Notes under the pieces: generated by a model
Database searches by the model: none
Seen by the model: the letters and a program-made list of their open reading frames with translations, nothing else
Told to the model about the DNA's origin: nothing
In this document: positions 53,357 through 61,929 of the stretch, in pieces
Layout of the letters: each line of letters opens with the position of its first letter
How positions within the stretch are numbered: position 1 is the stretch's first letter
Program-made: the position numbers and the translations under genes
Source: Paenibacillus woosongensis
Lineage (GTDB): Bacteria; Bacillota; Bacilli; Paenibacillales; Paenibacillaceae
NCBI RefSeq assembly: GCF_030122845.1
Contig: NZ_CP126084.1
Span: forward strand, 186,001 to 250,000
Length of the DNA: 64,000 nucleotides
Direction of reading: 5' to 3'

Positions 53357-53776
53357 ATGGCGGGGCAAGTAAAGGTAAGTCCGCAATTCAAAAGGCTGTG
53401 TAATCAATTTGGAAGAATTCTGGGGGGCGAATCTGAAATTGAGGAGGGGCCGGTTTGTTTTGTCACGCGGATGACGAATTTAAGCGAGACCATCCTGGGC
53501 AGAAGAACGCGGTCCCCGTTGGTTCAGATGCAAATGTTCTCGTTTGAATCGCTGGATAAGTCGGGGCGCGCGCTTTGTCTGGGGGAGACAGCCGTACATC
53601 AAAACCAGGTTAACCGTTTGCTCTCGAATCTCCGTAAACGGGGAATAACAGTGACTGCCCTTCATAATCACTGGCTCAAGGAAAACCCGCGCTTAATGTA
53701 TATGCATTGGGAGGCCATTTCGAATCCTGTAGTGTTTGCCAGAAATACAAAAGAATCGATTGCATTTTTGGGTTGA
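53357..53776 (+). CDS. DUF1259 (LppY/LpqO-like) protein, copy 1
   Basis: 139 residues matching the DUF1259 core: FGRILGGESEIEEGPVCFVTR, LCLGETAVHQNQVNRLLSNLRKRGITVTALHNHWLKENPRLMYMHWEA. No signal peptide is present, unlike mycobacterial LppY/LpqO. The HNH-like HNHWL and MHWE pairs are conserved in both copies and could bind a metal. AAGGGAGG precedes the ATG. The next gene, 48 bases on, is a close paralogue. Function unknown. Confidence 0.8.
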   Translation: MAGQVKVSPQFKRLCNQFGRILGGESEIEEGPVCFVTRMTNLSETILGRRTRSPLVQMQMFSFESLDKSGRALCLGETAVHQNQVNRLLSNLRKRGITVTALHNHWLKENPRLMYMHWEAISNPVVFARNTKESIAFLG

Positions 53777-53824
53777 CGCAGTTGGGGTTGAGTTTTTTAT
53801 TATGAATGGAAAGGATGAACTCAT

Positions 53825-54247
53825 TTGGCGGAGCAAGTGAAAGCAAGTCCTCGCTTTAGAAGATTATGTGATCGGTTCTCAAGCATCTTAGGTGGAACGG
53901 AGCACGAAATAACCAAAGGGCCGGTGTGTTTTGTATCTCGAAATAGGAGAATAAACGCTTCTATTCTGGGCAGAAAGACAACATCTCCATTGGTGCGTTA
54001 TCAGCTGTTCTCGTTTGAATCGCTGGATAAGTCGGGGCGCGCCCTTTGTTTAGGGGAAACGGCACTCTTCCAGAACCAAGTCAATCAATTGCTAAGCAAT
54101 CTTCGCAAGAACGGGATTAAAGTAACGGCAGTCCACAATCACTGGCTGTTTGATCAACCGCGTCTCATGTATATCCATTGGGAATCGATCGACAATCCTA
54201 TTGCATTCGCAAGGAAAGTAAAACGCTCTATTGCTTTCTTAGGCTAA
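53825..54247 (+). CDS. DUF1259 (LppY/LpqO-like) protein, copy 2
   Basis: 140 residues from a TTG at 53825 with AAAGGA about 10 bases upstream. About two-thirds of residues match copy 1, with the same HNHWL and MYIHWE motifs. A 37-base stretch (54006-54042) is identical to 53535-53571 in copy 1, more similar than the rest, which suggests recent duplication or gene conversion. Ends before a terminator; probably co-transcribed with copy 1. Confidence 0.8.
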   Translation: MAEQVKASPRFRRLCDRFSSILGGTEHEITKGPVCFVSRNRRINASILGRKTTSPLVRYQLFSFESLDKSGRALCLGETALFQNQVNQLLSNLRKNGIKVTAVHNHWLFDQPRLMYIHWESIDNPIAFARKVKRSIAFLG

Positions 54248-54289
54248 GATTTATGGAGGAGTAATCCTAACATGTGAAGTCGGATGGTT

Positions 54290-54320
54290 AAGCCCAGCCG
54301 CATGAAGGCCGGGCTTTTTT
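54290..54320 (+). terminator. Terminator of the DUF1259 pair
   Basis: AAGCCCAGCC and GGCCGGGCTT with a short loop, then TTTTTT. Confidence 0.88.
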
Positions 54321-54338
54321 ATGCTCAAACGGAGCCTC

Positions 54339-54366
54339 TTGACATCTCAAAATGACATGTTACGAT
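54339..54366 (+). promoter_or_regulatory. Promoter of the TetR-ABC operon
   Basis: TTGACA (54339-54344) and TACGAT (54361-54366) with a 16-base spacer. ATGACATGTTACGATGTAA around the -10 is partly symmetric and could hold the operator. Confidence 0.55.
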
Positions 54367-54420
54367 GTAATAGACAGGCAGTCGGTCGGTAAGGCGATGC
54401 AAGGTCAAGGAGGCATATCA

Positions 54421-55065
54421 ATGAGAATTGTAAAAAATGCAGAGGAGCGCAAAAACGAAATACTGGATGCGGCGGATGAGCTCTTTGGTCTAAAGGGCTT
54501 TGATGGTACAAGCACCAACGATATTCTCGAGAAGGTCGGAATTGCGCGGGGAACATTGTATCATCACTTCAAGTCGAAAGAAGATATTATGGACGCGCTC
54601 ATTGAGCGGTATAGCGCCCGGCTTCTAGACGCAGCTCAGCATGCTGCCGCAGACAGGAGCATCCCCGTTGTCGAGCGTATGATCCGTGTTGTCATGGCAC
54701 TGAACCTAAGCGGCGGAAGCAGCAAGGAGATTATGGAGCATATCCACAAGCCGCAGAACGCGCTGATGCATCAGAAAATACAAAAGGTCATTATCCATGG
54801 CGTTCCGCCGATATTAACGGACATCATCCGCGAGGGGATTGAGCAGGGAATGTTCCACACGCCGTATCCCTATGAGTGCATGGAAATGATTGTGATTTAT
54901 GCGAATACCATCTTTGATGATGACATGGTTGCATTGACGGATGAGGAGCTCCTGTCGCGAATGCACGCCTTGATCTGCAATGTGGAGAGGCTGCTTGGCG
55001 CAGAGAGCGGAAGCCTGAGGGACACGATGAAGATGTTTGGGATGAATCCTGAGGCACAGGGGTGA
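54421..55065 (+). CDS. TetR/AcrR-family regulator of the adjoining ABC system
   Basis: 214 residues from the ATG at 54421 (AAGGAGG 8 bases upstream). The HTH is clear (ILDAADELFGLKGFDGTSTNDILEKVGIARGTLYHHFKSKEDIMDALI). The C-terminal domain is ligand-binding. The permease gene starts 3 bases after the stop, so regulator, permease and ATPase form one operon, and the regulator presumably represses it. Ligand unknown. Confidence 0.9.
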   Translation: MRIVKNAEERKNEILDAADELFGLKGFDGTSTNDILEKVGIARGTLYHHFKSKEDIMDALIERYSARLLDAAQHAAADRSIPVVERMIRVVMALNLSGGSSKEIMEHIHKPQNALMHQKIQKVIIHGVPPILTDIIREGIEQGMFHTPYPYECMEMIVIYANTIFDDDMVALTDEELLSRMHALICNVERLLGAESGSLRDTMKMFGMNPEAQG

Positions 55066-55068
55066 CTT

Positions 55069-56595
55069 ATGTATTTTAGATTAATCCGCAATGATATTTC
55101 AAACAGCAAACTAATCACGCTGACGACCACGATATTTGTAGCAGCGGCAGCTATGCTTGTCTCGCTTGCGGCGATACTCATTGTCCATCTGTCGGGAGCG
55201 ATAGATACGCTGATGACACGGGCGGAGACGCCTCATTTTATGCAGATGCATGCAGGTGAACTTGATTCTGCCCGGCTAACGGAATTTGCGGATCAGCACA
55301 GCAATGTGGATGAATTTCAAGTGCTGGAGTTTCTCAATATGGACGGCGCCCGGATCGAGTTAGGAAATCACTCGCTTGCGGACAGTGTCCAGGATAACGG
55401 ATTCAGCGTACAGAGCGATAAGTTTGACTATCTGCTTGATCTGAACGGGAACATCATAGACGTATCTGACGGCGAGCTGTATGTACCCGTCAACTATATG
55501 AGGGATAACACGGCCAAGCTTGGCGACAGGGCAGTCATCAGCGGCAAGGAATTTACCGTAGCGGGATTTCTGCGCGACTCGCAGATGAACTCCATGCTCT
55601 CTTCCTCCAAGCGATTTCTGGTCAGTGCCCAGGACCACGCCGATTTAAAAAGCCTGGGCAGCACAGAATATTTGATTGAATTCAGGTTAAAGGATTTATC
55701 GGCATTAGGGGCTTTCGAGACGGCCTATGCTGCGGCAGGGCTCGAAGCGAACGGGCCGACGATTACATATCCGCTTTTCAAAATGATCAATGCGATTTCT
55801 GATGGGATGATGATCGGGGTTATCCTGTTGGTGGCTATCGCCTTGATGTGCATCCGGTTTACGCTCCTTGCAAAAATCGAAGACGATTACCGCGAAATCG
55901 GAGTGATGAAGACATTAGGGCTGCGTATTTCCGACATCAAGAAGATTTATCTCGCCAAATATGCGGCCATTGCAGTGGCTGGGAGCTTGGCGGGTTTTGG
56001 ACTGTCCTTGGTCTTCAAAGATCTGCTTCTTGAAAATATCCGGCTGTATATGGGGGAGAGCCGCAACGCATCCCTGGCGCCGCTCTTTGGAATCATCGGC
56101 ATTCTGCTTGTTTTTCTCGCCATTATGATTTATGTGAATGGCGTGCTGAGACGTTTTCGGCAGATTTCTGGAGCGGAAGCCATTCGTTTCGGCAACTCTC
56201 AGGAAAAAGCGACAGTTACAAAGCACTTGCGCCTAAGCACGAACCGGCTGTTCAACACGAATATTTTTCTAGGGGTCAAGGACGTTCTGGCCCGAAAAAA
56301 ACTGTACGCCACCATGCTGATCGTGCTGATCATTGCCGTATTTATCGTGATTGTGCCGCAGAATCTGTACAACACGATTTCCTCCAAAAGCTTCATTCAA
56401 TATATGGGTGTCGGGAGCTATGATTTGCGCGTTGATCTCCAGCAGACCGACCGCATTTCCGACAAAGCCGCTGAAATTTTAAAGACAATGAAAGATGATA
56501 AGGCCATTTCCGAGTATGCCGTGTTTGCTACGAAAACGTTCAAAACGGAGGCAAAACGGCAAAGGCAGTTTTCAATGACCATTCGTCAGACGTGA
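55069..56595 (+). CDS. FtsX-like ABC permease, N-terminal part of a disrupted gene
   Basis: 508 residues: an N-terminal membrane helix (about 20-45), a large extracytoplasmic domain, then three membrane helices (about 245-350) and a second domain start. It belongs to the MacB/BceB-type permeases with FtsX domains. After ...YAVFATKTFK the frame continues as TEAKRQRQFSMTIRQT and stops. The same bases in the next frame read GGKTAKAVFNDHSSDVMWYI, which continues into the gene at 56592. I infer an internal deletion of roughly 80 codons that also shifted the frame, splitting the permease. Confidence 0.8.
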   Translation: MYFRLIRNDISNSKLITLTTTIFVAAAAMLVSLAAILIVHLSGAIDTLMTRAETPHFMQMHAGELDSARLTEFADQHSNVDEFQVLEFLNMDGARIELGNHSLADSVQDNGFSVQSDKFDYLLDLNGNIIDVSDGELYVPVNYMRDNTAKLGDRAVISGKEFTVAGFLRDSQMNSMLSSSKRFLVSAQDHADLKSLGSTEYLIEFRLKDLSALGAFETAYAAAGLEANGPTITYPLFKMINAISDGMMIGVILLVAIALMCIRFTLLAKIEDDYREIGVMKTLGLRISDIKKIYLAKYAAIAVAGSLAGFGLSLVFKDLLLENIRLYMGESRNASLAPLFGIIGILLVFLAIMIYVNGVLRRFRQISGAEAIRFGNSQEKATVTKHLRLSTNRLFNTNIFLGVKDVLARKKLYATMLIVLIIAVFIVIVPQNLYNTISSKSFIQYMGVGSYDLRVDLQQTDRISDKAAEILKTMKDDKAISEYAVFATKTFKTEAKRQRQFSMTIRQT

Positions 56596-57143
56596 TGTGG
56601 TACATCATCTGTGCAGAGCTTGCAGATCCATCCCTGATCCACAGCAAGGTTACGGACTATGCGGGCAGATTTGCTTACGCCAAGGTATCGGATATGGATG
56701 CCTATATTGCACAGACGTTTGGTTCCACCATAAGCTCCATCGAAAAGGCCTCTTATGCGGCCGTTGCAGTGGCCCTCATGATCATGGTACTGGTTACACT
56801 GCTGTTCATGAAACTGCTTGTCGCCAAAGACAGATACTCTATCGCTGTCATGAAAGCCTTCGGCTTCACAGGTTCCGATATACAGGCACAGTATGTATCA
56901 CGTGCGGTATTCGTGCTGATCATCGGCATTGTCTTTGGGACGCTTCTGGCCAATACGCTAGGCGAGATGCTTGCGGGGGCGGTGATCTCCTCCTTTGGAG
57001 CGGCAGCGTTTCGTTTTACGGTCGAGCCGCTTGCGGCCTATTTGCTAAATCCGCTGATGATGACCGGCACGGTGCTGATCGCCACCATCCTCGGCACCTT
57101 GGGCGCGGGTCGAATCACCATTTCCGAACATATAAAGGAGTAG
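56592..57143 (+). CDS. FtsX-like ABC permease, C-terminal part of a disrupted gene
   Basis: 183 residues holding the last FtsX domain with three membrane helices (about 50-75, 100-125, 150-172) and the coupling segment VAKDRYSIAVMKAFGFTGSDI. The frame is open upstream of its ATG and reads NGGKTAKAVFNDHSSDVMWY, typical of the middle of such permeases, so this is the 3' part of the gene at 55069. No ribosome site supports independent translation. The pair together would resemble a full permease of about 770 residues minus a deleted stretch. Confidence 0.75.
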   Translation: MMWYIICAELADPSLIHSKVTDYAGRFAYAKVSDMDAYIAQTFGSTISSIEKASYAAVAVALMIMVLVTLLFMKLLVAKDRYSIAVMKAFGFTGSDIQAQYVSRAVFVLIIGIVFGTLLANTLGEMLAGAVISSFGAAAFRFTVEPLAAYLLNPLMMTGTVLIATILGTLGAGRITISEHIKE

Positions 57144-57147
57144 GCCT

Positions 57148-57906
57148 ATGAAGAAAATCATTATTGGAGATCATCTCGTAAAAACCTTCGGCGAGGGCGA
57201 TGAAAGGCGCAACGTATTGGGCGGCGTGACCGTGGAAATAGAGGAAGGCGAGTTCGTGGCCGTTATGGGGCCTTCGGGCTCGGGAAAATCAACGCTGATG
57301 TTTGCACTGAGCGGTACGGATCGCGTAAATGACGGCAAGGTCTTGTTTGACGGCAAGGATCTATCCAAGCTTGGGGAGAATGAGCTTGCGGATATGCGCA
57401 GAACCCAGATGGGCTTTGTATTTCAACAGCCGACGATGCTGAAGCACCTGAACATCCTTGACAACATCATTCTTCCGTCCATGCGGGGGAGCAGAAAGAA
57501 CGCCGCAGAAATTACGGCAAAGGCAAGAGCGCTGATGCAAAGAGTAGGCATTGCCGAGCTTGAGAAACGTGACATGACCCAGGTATCCGGAGGCCAGCTG
57601 CAGCGGGCGGGAATATGCCGCGCGCTGATGAATAGCCCGAAAATTATATTCGGTGACGAGCCTACGGGCGCGCTCAATTCTAAATCGGCACAGGAGATTA
57701 TGGACCTATTTTCCGAAATCAATGCAGAGGGGACCGCGATTCTGCTTGTCACTCACGACGCCACGGTTGCGGCACGGACGGAACGTATTATGTTCATGCG
57801 CGATGGAACCATCGTCAGCGAATTGAAGCTTCCGAAGTATAACGGAACGGACACCGATGGAAGGGTCGGGCAAGTAACAGCGAAGATGAGAGAAATAGGA
57901 ATATAG
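57148..57906 (+). CDS. ABC transporter ATP-binding protein (MacB/BceA type)
   Basis: 252-residue ATPase partner of the FtsX-like permease. Walker A GPSGSGKST (near residue 40), Q-loop FVFQQPTML, signature SGGQLQRAGICRAL, Walker B IIFGDEPTGAL and the H-loop VTHDATVAA are all intact. AAGGAG lies before the ATG. Such systems export or detoxify peptides and lipids, or act in extracytoplasmic signalling. With the permease broken, the operon is probably non-functional. Confidence 0.92.
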   Translation: MKKIIIGDHLVKTFGEGDERRNVLGGVTVEIEEGEFVAVMGPSGSGKSTLMFALSGTDRVNDGKVLFDGKDLSKLGENELADMRRTQMGFVFQQPTMLKHLNILDNIILPSMRGSRKNAAEITAKARALMQRVGIAELEKRDMTQVSGGQLQRAGICRALMNSPKIIFGDEPTGALNSKSAQEIMDLFSEINAEGTAILLVTHDATVAARTERIMFMRDGTIVSELKLPKYNGTDTDGRVGQVTAKMREIGI

Positions 57907-57928
57907 CAATAGTAAGATTGGATGCATA

Positions 57929-57958
57929 ATCCACAGCCGGTATGGCTGTGGATTTTTG
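57929..57958 (+). terminator. Terminator of the TetR-ABC operon
   Basis: ATCCACAGCC, loop GGTAT, GGCTGTGGAT, then TTTT. The stem is nearly the same as the one at 38297. Confidence 0.9.
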
Positions 57959-58152
57959 TTGATCATTGTTACATTGTGTTTCACTAAAATTCATATATTT
58001 TCTTTTTTTATCGCTAATAAATGAATATTAATGAAACTTATTGACAACATGGCGTCACTCAATTACTATAAAATCATAACAGATCAATATTTTTTATTAT
58101 TTTTCACTATGAGACAAAAATCGTCAAAAAAATTAAGGAGGGTTGATAATTT

Positions 58153-58185
58153 TTGAAAAAACCAGCTATATTTTGCTGGCAATAG
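58153..58185 (+). other. Possible 10-codon leader in the 57959-58229 spacer
   Basis: AAGGAGG (58135-58141) precedes a TTG at 58153 that opens MKKPAIFCWQ and stops at 58185; CCAGC and GCTGG inside it form a small hairpin. It lies 45 bases before the sugar-isomerase gene. It could be a leader peptide or chance. The rest of the spacer is AT-rich, with TTGACA near 58041 but no well-spaced -10. Confidence 0.3.
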
Positions 58186-58229
58186 AGAAGATAGATAAGA
58201 GAGAACCGAACTGAAAAGGAGAGTTATCC

Positions 58230-59150
58230 ATGAAATTCGCAACTAGGTTGAATTCTTTTCCTAATAGCTCTATCGTCGAGACGATTGACCAAGTCGCTGC
58301 GGTATCTGGCGTGACTCATGTCGATCTGAATTACCCGGAGCATTTTCAAACCAACTCTGTAGAAGAGATCAAGGATGCGTTGAAGCGCAACGACATTAAG
58401 CTGAATGCCATTAATCCGAGATTCCGGAAGGAGTTTATTAACGGAGAGCTGGGGAATTCTGACGCGGATGTGGCGCGCAAAGCCATTGAACTGTGCAAGC
58501 AATCCATTGATGTTTGCAGGGAGCTGGGCGGGGAGCATGTCATCATCTGGCTCGGTTATGAGGGCTTTGATTACTCCTTTCAAATCAATTATGCACAGGT
58601 GTGGAACCAGGTCGCCCGCGCGATCGAAGAGATTTGCCGCTACGGCTCCGATTTAAAAATCAGCATCGAGTATAAGCCGTTCCAGCCGCGAGCATATTCA
58701 TTCATCTCCAGCTACGCCGATACTCTGCTCATGGTTGGAGATGTAGGGGCTTCCAATCTGGGGGTTACCCTTGATTTCTGCCACATGCTTATGAAGGCAG
58801 AGAATCCATCTTATGGGTTAAGCCTGGTAGCCGAGCGCGGGAAGCTCCATGGCATTCATATAAATGACGGTAATAAGCTCAATGATGACGGGTTGATGGT
58901 TGGTTCAGTCAACTTTATTCAAACGCTGGAATTCATCTTTTATATGAAGAAGTATAATTATCAGGGAGTTGTTTACTTCGATACGTTCCCGGTTCGTGAA
59001 CAGCCATTAGACGAGCTTAAGGCAAACATTGCGATGTTCAGCAAATTGGAGCAGTTAATTGATCAAATCGGTGTCGAGCGGATCCAATCGATCATTGACC
59101 GGAATGATGCTGTTGCCGCGCAAGAAATCATGTTGGCTTGCCTGAAATAA
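58230..59150 (+). CDS. Sugar phosphate isomerase/epimerase (TIM barrel)
   Basis: 306 residues of the xylose-isomerase-like AP-endonuclease-2 superfamily. Metal-ligand positions are suggested by SIEYKPF (Glu), VTLDFCHMLM (Asp/His), HGIHINDGNKLNDDGLM (His-x-Asp) and VYFDTFP. AAAAGGAG precedes the ATG. It heads an operon with a ribose-type ABC importer and a ribokinase-family kinase, so it probably isomerises or epimerises the imported sugar. The sugar is not identifiable from sequence alone. Confidence 0.85.
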   Translation: MKFATRLNSFPNSSIVETIDQVAAVSGVTHVDLNYPEHFQTNSVEEIKDALKRNDIKLNAINPRFRKEFINGELGNSDADVARKAIELCKQSIDVCRELGGEHVIIWLGYEGFDYSFQINYAQVWNQVARAIEEICRYGSDLKISIEYKPFQPRAYSFISSYADTLLMVGDVGASNLGVTLDFCHMLMKAENPSYGLSLVAERGKLHGIHINDGNKLNDDGLMVGSVNFIQTLEFIFYMKKYNYQGVVYFDTFPVREQPLDELKANIAMFSKLEQLIDQIGVERIQSIIDRNDAVAAQEIMLACLK

Positions 59151-59243
59151 AACACCATCATAGCGGCTGTATTCCTGCAACCTAAACCGTGTTTATCACG
59201 GCTGGTTGCTTGAAACTTATACTATCTTAGGGGGATAAAGAGA

Positions 59244-60350
59244 ATGAGAACAGGTATCTTGAAAACATTTGTTATGCTCATGTGTGTCGTAGTTTTTGCA
59301 ACCGCTTGCGGCGGAACTAGCGAATCAGGCAATGCAGGCAATAATAAGCCCGAATCTGCCGACCCCGCAAATGCGGTTGAATTCAATCCTGATGAGGCTG
59401 ACGGTGTAGAATTCAAGCAGCTGAGAGAACAATATGGAGCTGTCCCGAAACCGGCTAAGCCGATTATATTGGGCGCGGTTTCTAAAGCTTTTGAAAATGA
59501 GTATTGGAGAACGCTCAAGGAAGGAATGGAGCTAGGCGTAGAGGAAATGGCAAAGGGTGGCATCGACCTTAGCATCGACGTGAAGGCGGCTCAAGGGGAA
59601 GGGGACGAACAAGGTCAGCTGTCCGTTGTTAAAGATATGATTAATAAGAGGTATTCCGCATTGCTGCTCTCTCCGATTTCTGACGGCAACCTGACGCCAG
59701 GTGTGGAAGACGCCAAAAAACTAGATATTCCGGTGATTAACGTTAATGATGGATTGATTGCAACCGCTCCATATTTTGTAGGTCCAAAAGCGATTGAAAA
59801 TGGGGAGTTGGCTGCGGAATGGATCGCAGAGAAATTGAATCACGAAGGTGATATTGCTATCGTTATCGGAATGCCGAAAGCGTTTGCAGCCCGTCAGCGA
59901 ACAGCCGGCTTCGAGAATTGGATCGCAAAGAACGCACCTGACGTTAAAATTGTCGAGAAACAAAACGCGGACTGGGATCGTTCCAAAGCGAGAGATCTTG
60001 CCGAAACCTGGATCAAAAAGCATCCTGATTTGAAAGCGATTTTTGCCAACAATGATACGATGGCGCTCGGTGTTGTGGAAGCGGTTAAGGCGTCCGGCAA
60101 AGATATTCTTGTAGTTGGCGTTGATGGTATTGGCGAAGCTTACGAGTCGATTAAAAAAGGCGAATTGTCGGCAACCATCGACTCTTTCCCTAAATACAAA
60201 GGGCAAATCGCCGTAGAAGCGGCGCTTCGTGTACTTGGAGGGCAGGAGATGCCGAGAGTCATTTGGACTCCTCAGGCTCTCATTGATAGTTCTAACGTCA
60301 ATACGCCGGCAGAAGAAATTATTGGTTGGGAGAAAGCAGTGTTTGAGTAA
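59244..60350 (+). CDS. Sugar ABC transporter substrate-binding lipoprotein (RbsB type)
   Basis: 368 residues with a lipoprotein signal ending in FATAC (Cys22), a Ser/Gly/Asn-rich linker, and a periplasmic-binding-protein type-I fold: PIILGAVSKAFENEYWRTLKEGMELG, then ALLLSPISDGNLTPGVEDA, PVINVNDGL, AIFANNDTMALGVVEAVKA and VVGVDGIGEAYESIKKGELSATID. These are ribose/allose/xylose-binding features. AGGGGG precedes the ATG. It partners the ATPase and permease that follow. Confidence 0.92.
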   Translation: MRTGILKTFVMLMCVVVFATACGGTSESGNAGNNKPESADPANAVEFNPDEADGVEFKQLREQYGAVPKPAKPIILGAVSKAFENEYWRTLKEGMELGVEEMAKGGIDLSIDVKAAQGEGDEQGQLSVVKDMINKRYSALLLSPISDGNLTPGVEDAKKLDIPVINVNDGLIATAPYFVGPKAIENGELAAEWIAEKLNHEGDIAIVIGMPKAFAARQRTAGFENWIAKNAPDVKIVEKQNADWDRSKARDLAETWIKKHPDLKAIFANNDTMALGVVEAVKASGKDILVVGVDGIGEAYESIKKGELSATIDSFPKYKGQIAVEAALRVLGGQEMPRVIWTPQALIDSSNVNTPAEEIIGWEKAVFE

Positions 60351-60427
60351 TCCATAAATCTGATCCAAATGAACGGCCGGACAGACCGCTGATCTTCCGG
60401 CTGTTCTCATAAAGAAGGTGGAGAACG

Positions 60428-61927
60428 ATGTCAAATCCAATGATTGATTTCAAGGCCATATCAAAGACATTTCCCGGAGTAAAAGCACTCGATAACATTA
60501 GCTTCAATGTGCTCGAGGGTGAAATCCATGCGTTAATTGGCGAGAATGGAGCCGGCAAGTCCACTTTGCTCAACATTCTGCATGGCATCTATAACGAATA
60601 CGAAGGTGAAGTTTGGATTGATGGAGCAAAGGCTTCCTTCAGGAATGCCAATGATGCCATTAAATCAGGCATTTCCAAGGTTCACCAAGAGGTAAGCCTG
60701 ATTACAGATTTAACGGTTGGACAGAATGTTGCCCTCGGGCATGAGCCGAAGAAGGGTGTTTTTATTGATTTTAAAACGATGAACCTCCGGGTGGACGCGA
60801 TACTCCAGCGTCTGCGATGCAAGTTTAGAAGCTCGGATTTGGTGAGTACCTTGAGCACAGGCGAAATGCAAATGCTGTCAATCGCGAAGGCTCTTTTTCA
60901 TGAAGCCCGTATCATCTCCTTTGATGAACCTACAGCTGCGCTGACCGAAAATGAGACGCGGGCGTTATTTGAGATTATAAGGGAACTAAAGGCCAATGGT
61001 ATCACCGTGATTTATATTTCGCATCGCCTTGATGAGTTATTTGAAATTTCCGATCGCATTACAGTGCTGCGGGACGGTAAATTCGTAGGCACTTATCCAA
61101 CAAAAGAAATGACGCGCCAGAAGCTGATTCAAAGTATGGTTGGCCGGGAAGTGGCCGCGTTCGCTGAGCGCAAAAAGCCGGAACTCGCTACAGATGAAAT
61201 TGTACTGGAAGTAAAGAATCTGTCCAGAAGCGGCGTCTTCGAGAATATAAGCTTTCAATTGCATAAGGGCGAGATTTTAGGGTTTTCGGGTCTGGTCGGT
61301 TCTAAACGTACGGATGTGGTACGAACGGTATTCGGGGCTGACCGGAAGACAACCGGCGAAATATTTATAAAAGGCACGAAGCGGGAGATCAGGACACCAA
61401 AGCAAGGAGTGAAGCAGGGTATCGGGCTCATCCCGGAGAACCGCAAAACCCAGGGATTCATTCGCAATCTGACGAATGCGGATAATATGGGCCTGGCTGC
61501 TCTGGACAAGTTCTCACCAATGGGCTTCATTCATCAAAATTTGAAAATAGATAACTGCAAGCAGCTAACGAATGATCTGCAGCTGAACCCCAAAGATCCC
61601 AATTATATGACTTATAACCTCAGCGGAGGTAACCAGCAGAAGGTGGTATTAGGGAAATGGCTCTCTACTAACGTTGATATCTTAATCTTCGACGAACCGA
61701 CTAAAGGGGTTGACGTCGGTGCTAAAGCAGAGATTTATAGGCTGATGGAGGAGCTTCTGGAAGCTGGAAAATCTATCATTATGGTATCCTCAGAGCTTCC
61801 GGAAGTCATTGGAATGAGCGATAGAGTCATCGTCATGCATGAAGGAAAAATGATGAAGGAACTTCAAAGGCATGAACTTGATGAAGAGACCATATTACAT
61901 TATGCCATGGGGGGTTCGAAGAAGTAG
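60428..61927 (+). CDS. Sugar ABC transporter ATP-binding protein (RbsA/MglA type)
   Basis: 499 residues with two fused ATPase domains. Domain 1: Walker A GENGAGKST (near 40), signature LSTGEMQMLSIAKAL, Walker B IISFDEPTAAL. Domain 2: a degenerate Walker A (GLVGSKRTDVV), as is normal in this family, signature LSGGNQQKVVLGKWL and DILIFDEPTKGVDVGAK. AAGGTGGAG precedes the ATG. The permease gene starts 2 bases after the stop. Confidence 0.94.
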   Translation: MSNPMIDFKAISKTFPGVKALDNISFNVLEGEIHALIGENGAGKSTLLNILHGIYNEYEGEVWIDGAKASFRNANDAIKSGISKVHQEVSLITDLTVGQNVALGHEPKKGVFIDFKTMNLRVDAILQRLRCKFRSSDLVSTLSTGEMQMLSIAKALFHEARIISFDEPTAALTENETRALFEIIRELKANGITVIYISHRLDELFEISDRITVLRDGKFVGTYPTKEMTRQKLIQSMVGREVAAFAERKKPELATDEIVLEVKNLSRSGVFENISFQLHKGEILGFSGLVGSKRTDVVRTVFGADRKTTGEIFIKGTKREIRTPKQGVKQGIGLIPENRKTQGFIRNLTNADNMGLAALDKFSPMGFIHQNLKIDNCKQLTNDLQLNPKDPNYMTYNLSGGNQQKVVLGKWLSTNVDILIFDEPTKGVDVGAKAEIYRLMEELLEAGKSIIMVSSELPEVIGMSDRVIVMHEGKMMKELQRHELDEETILHYAMGGSKK

Positions 61928-61929
61928 CC

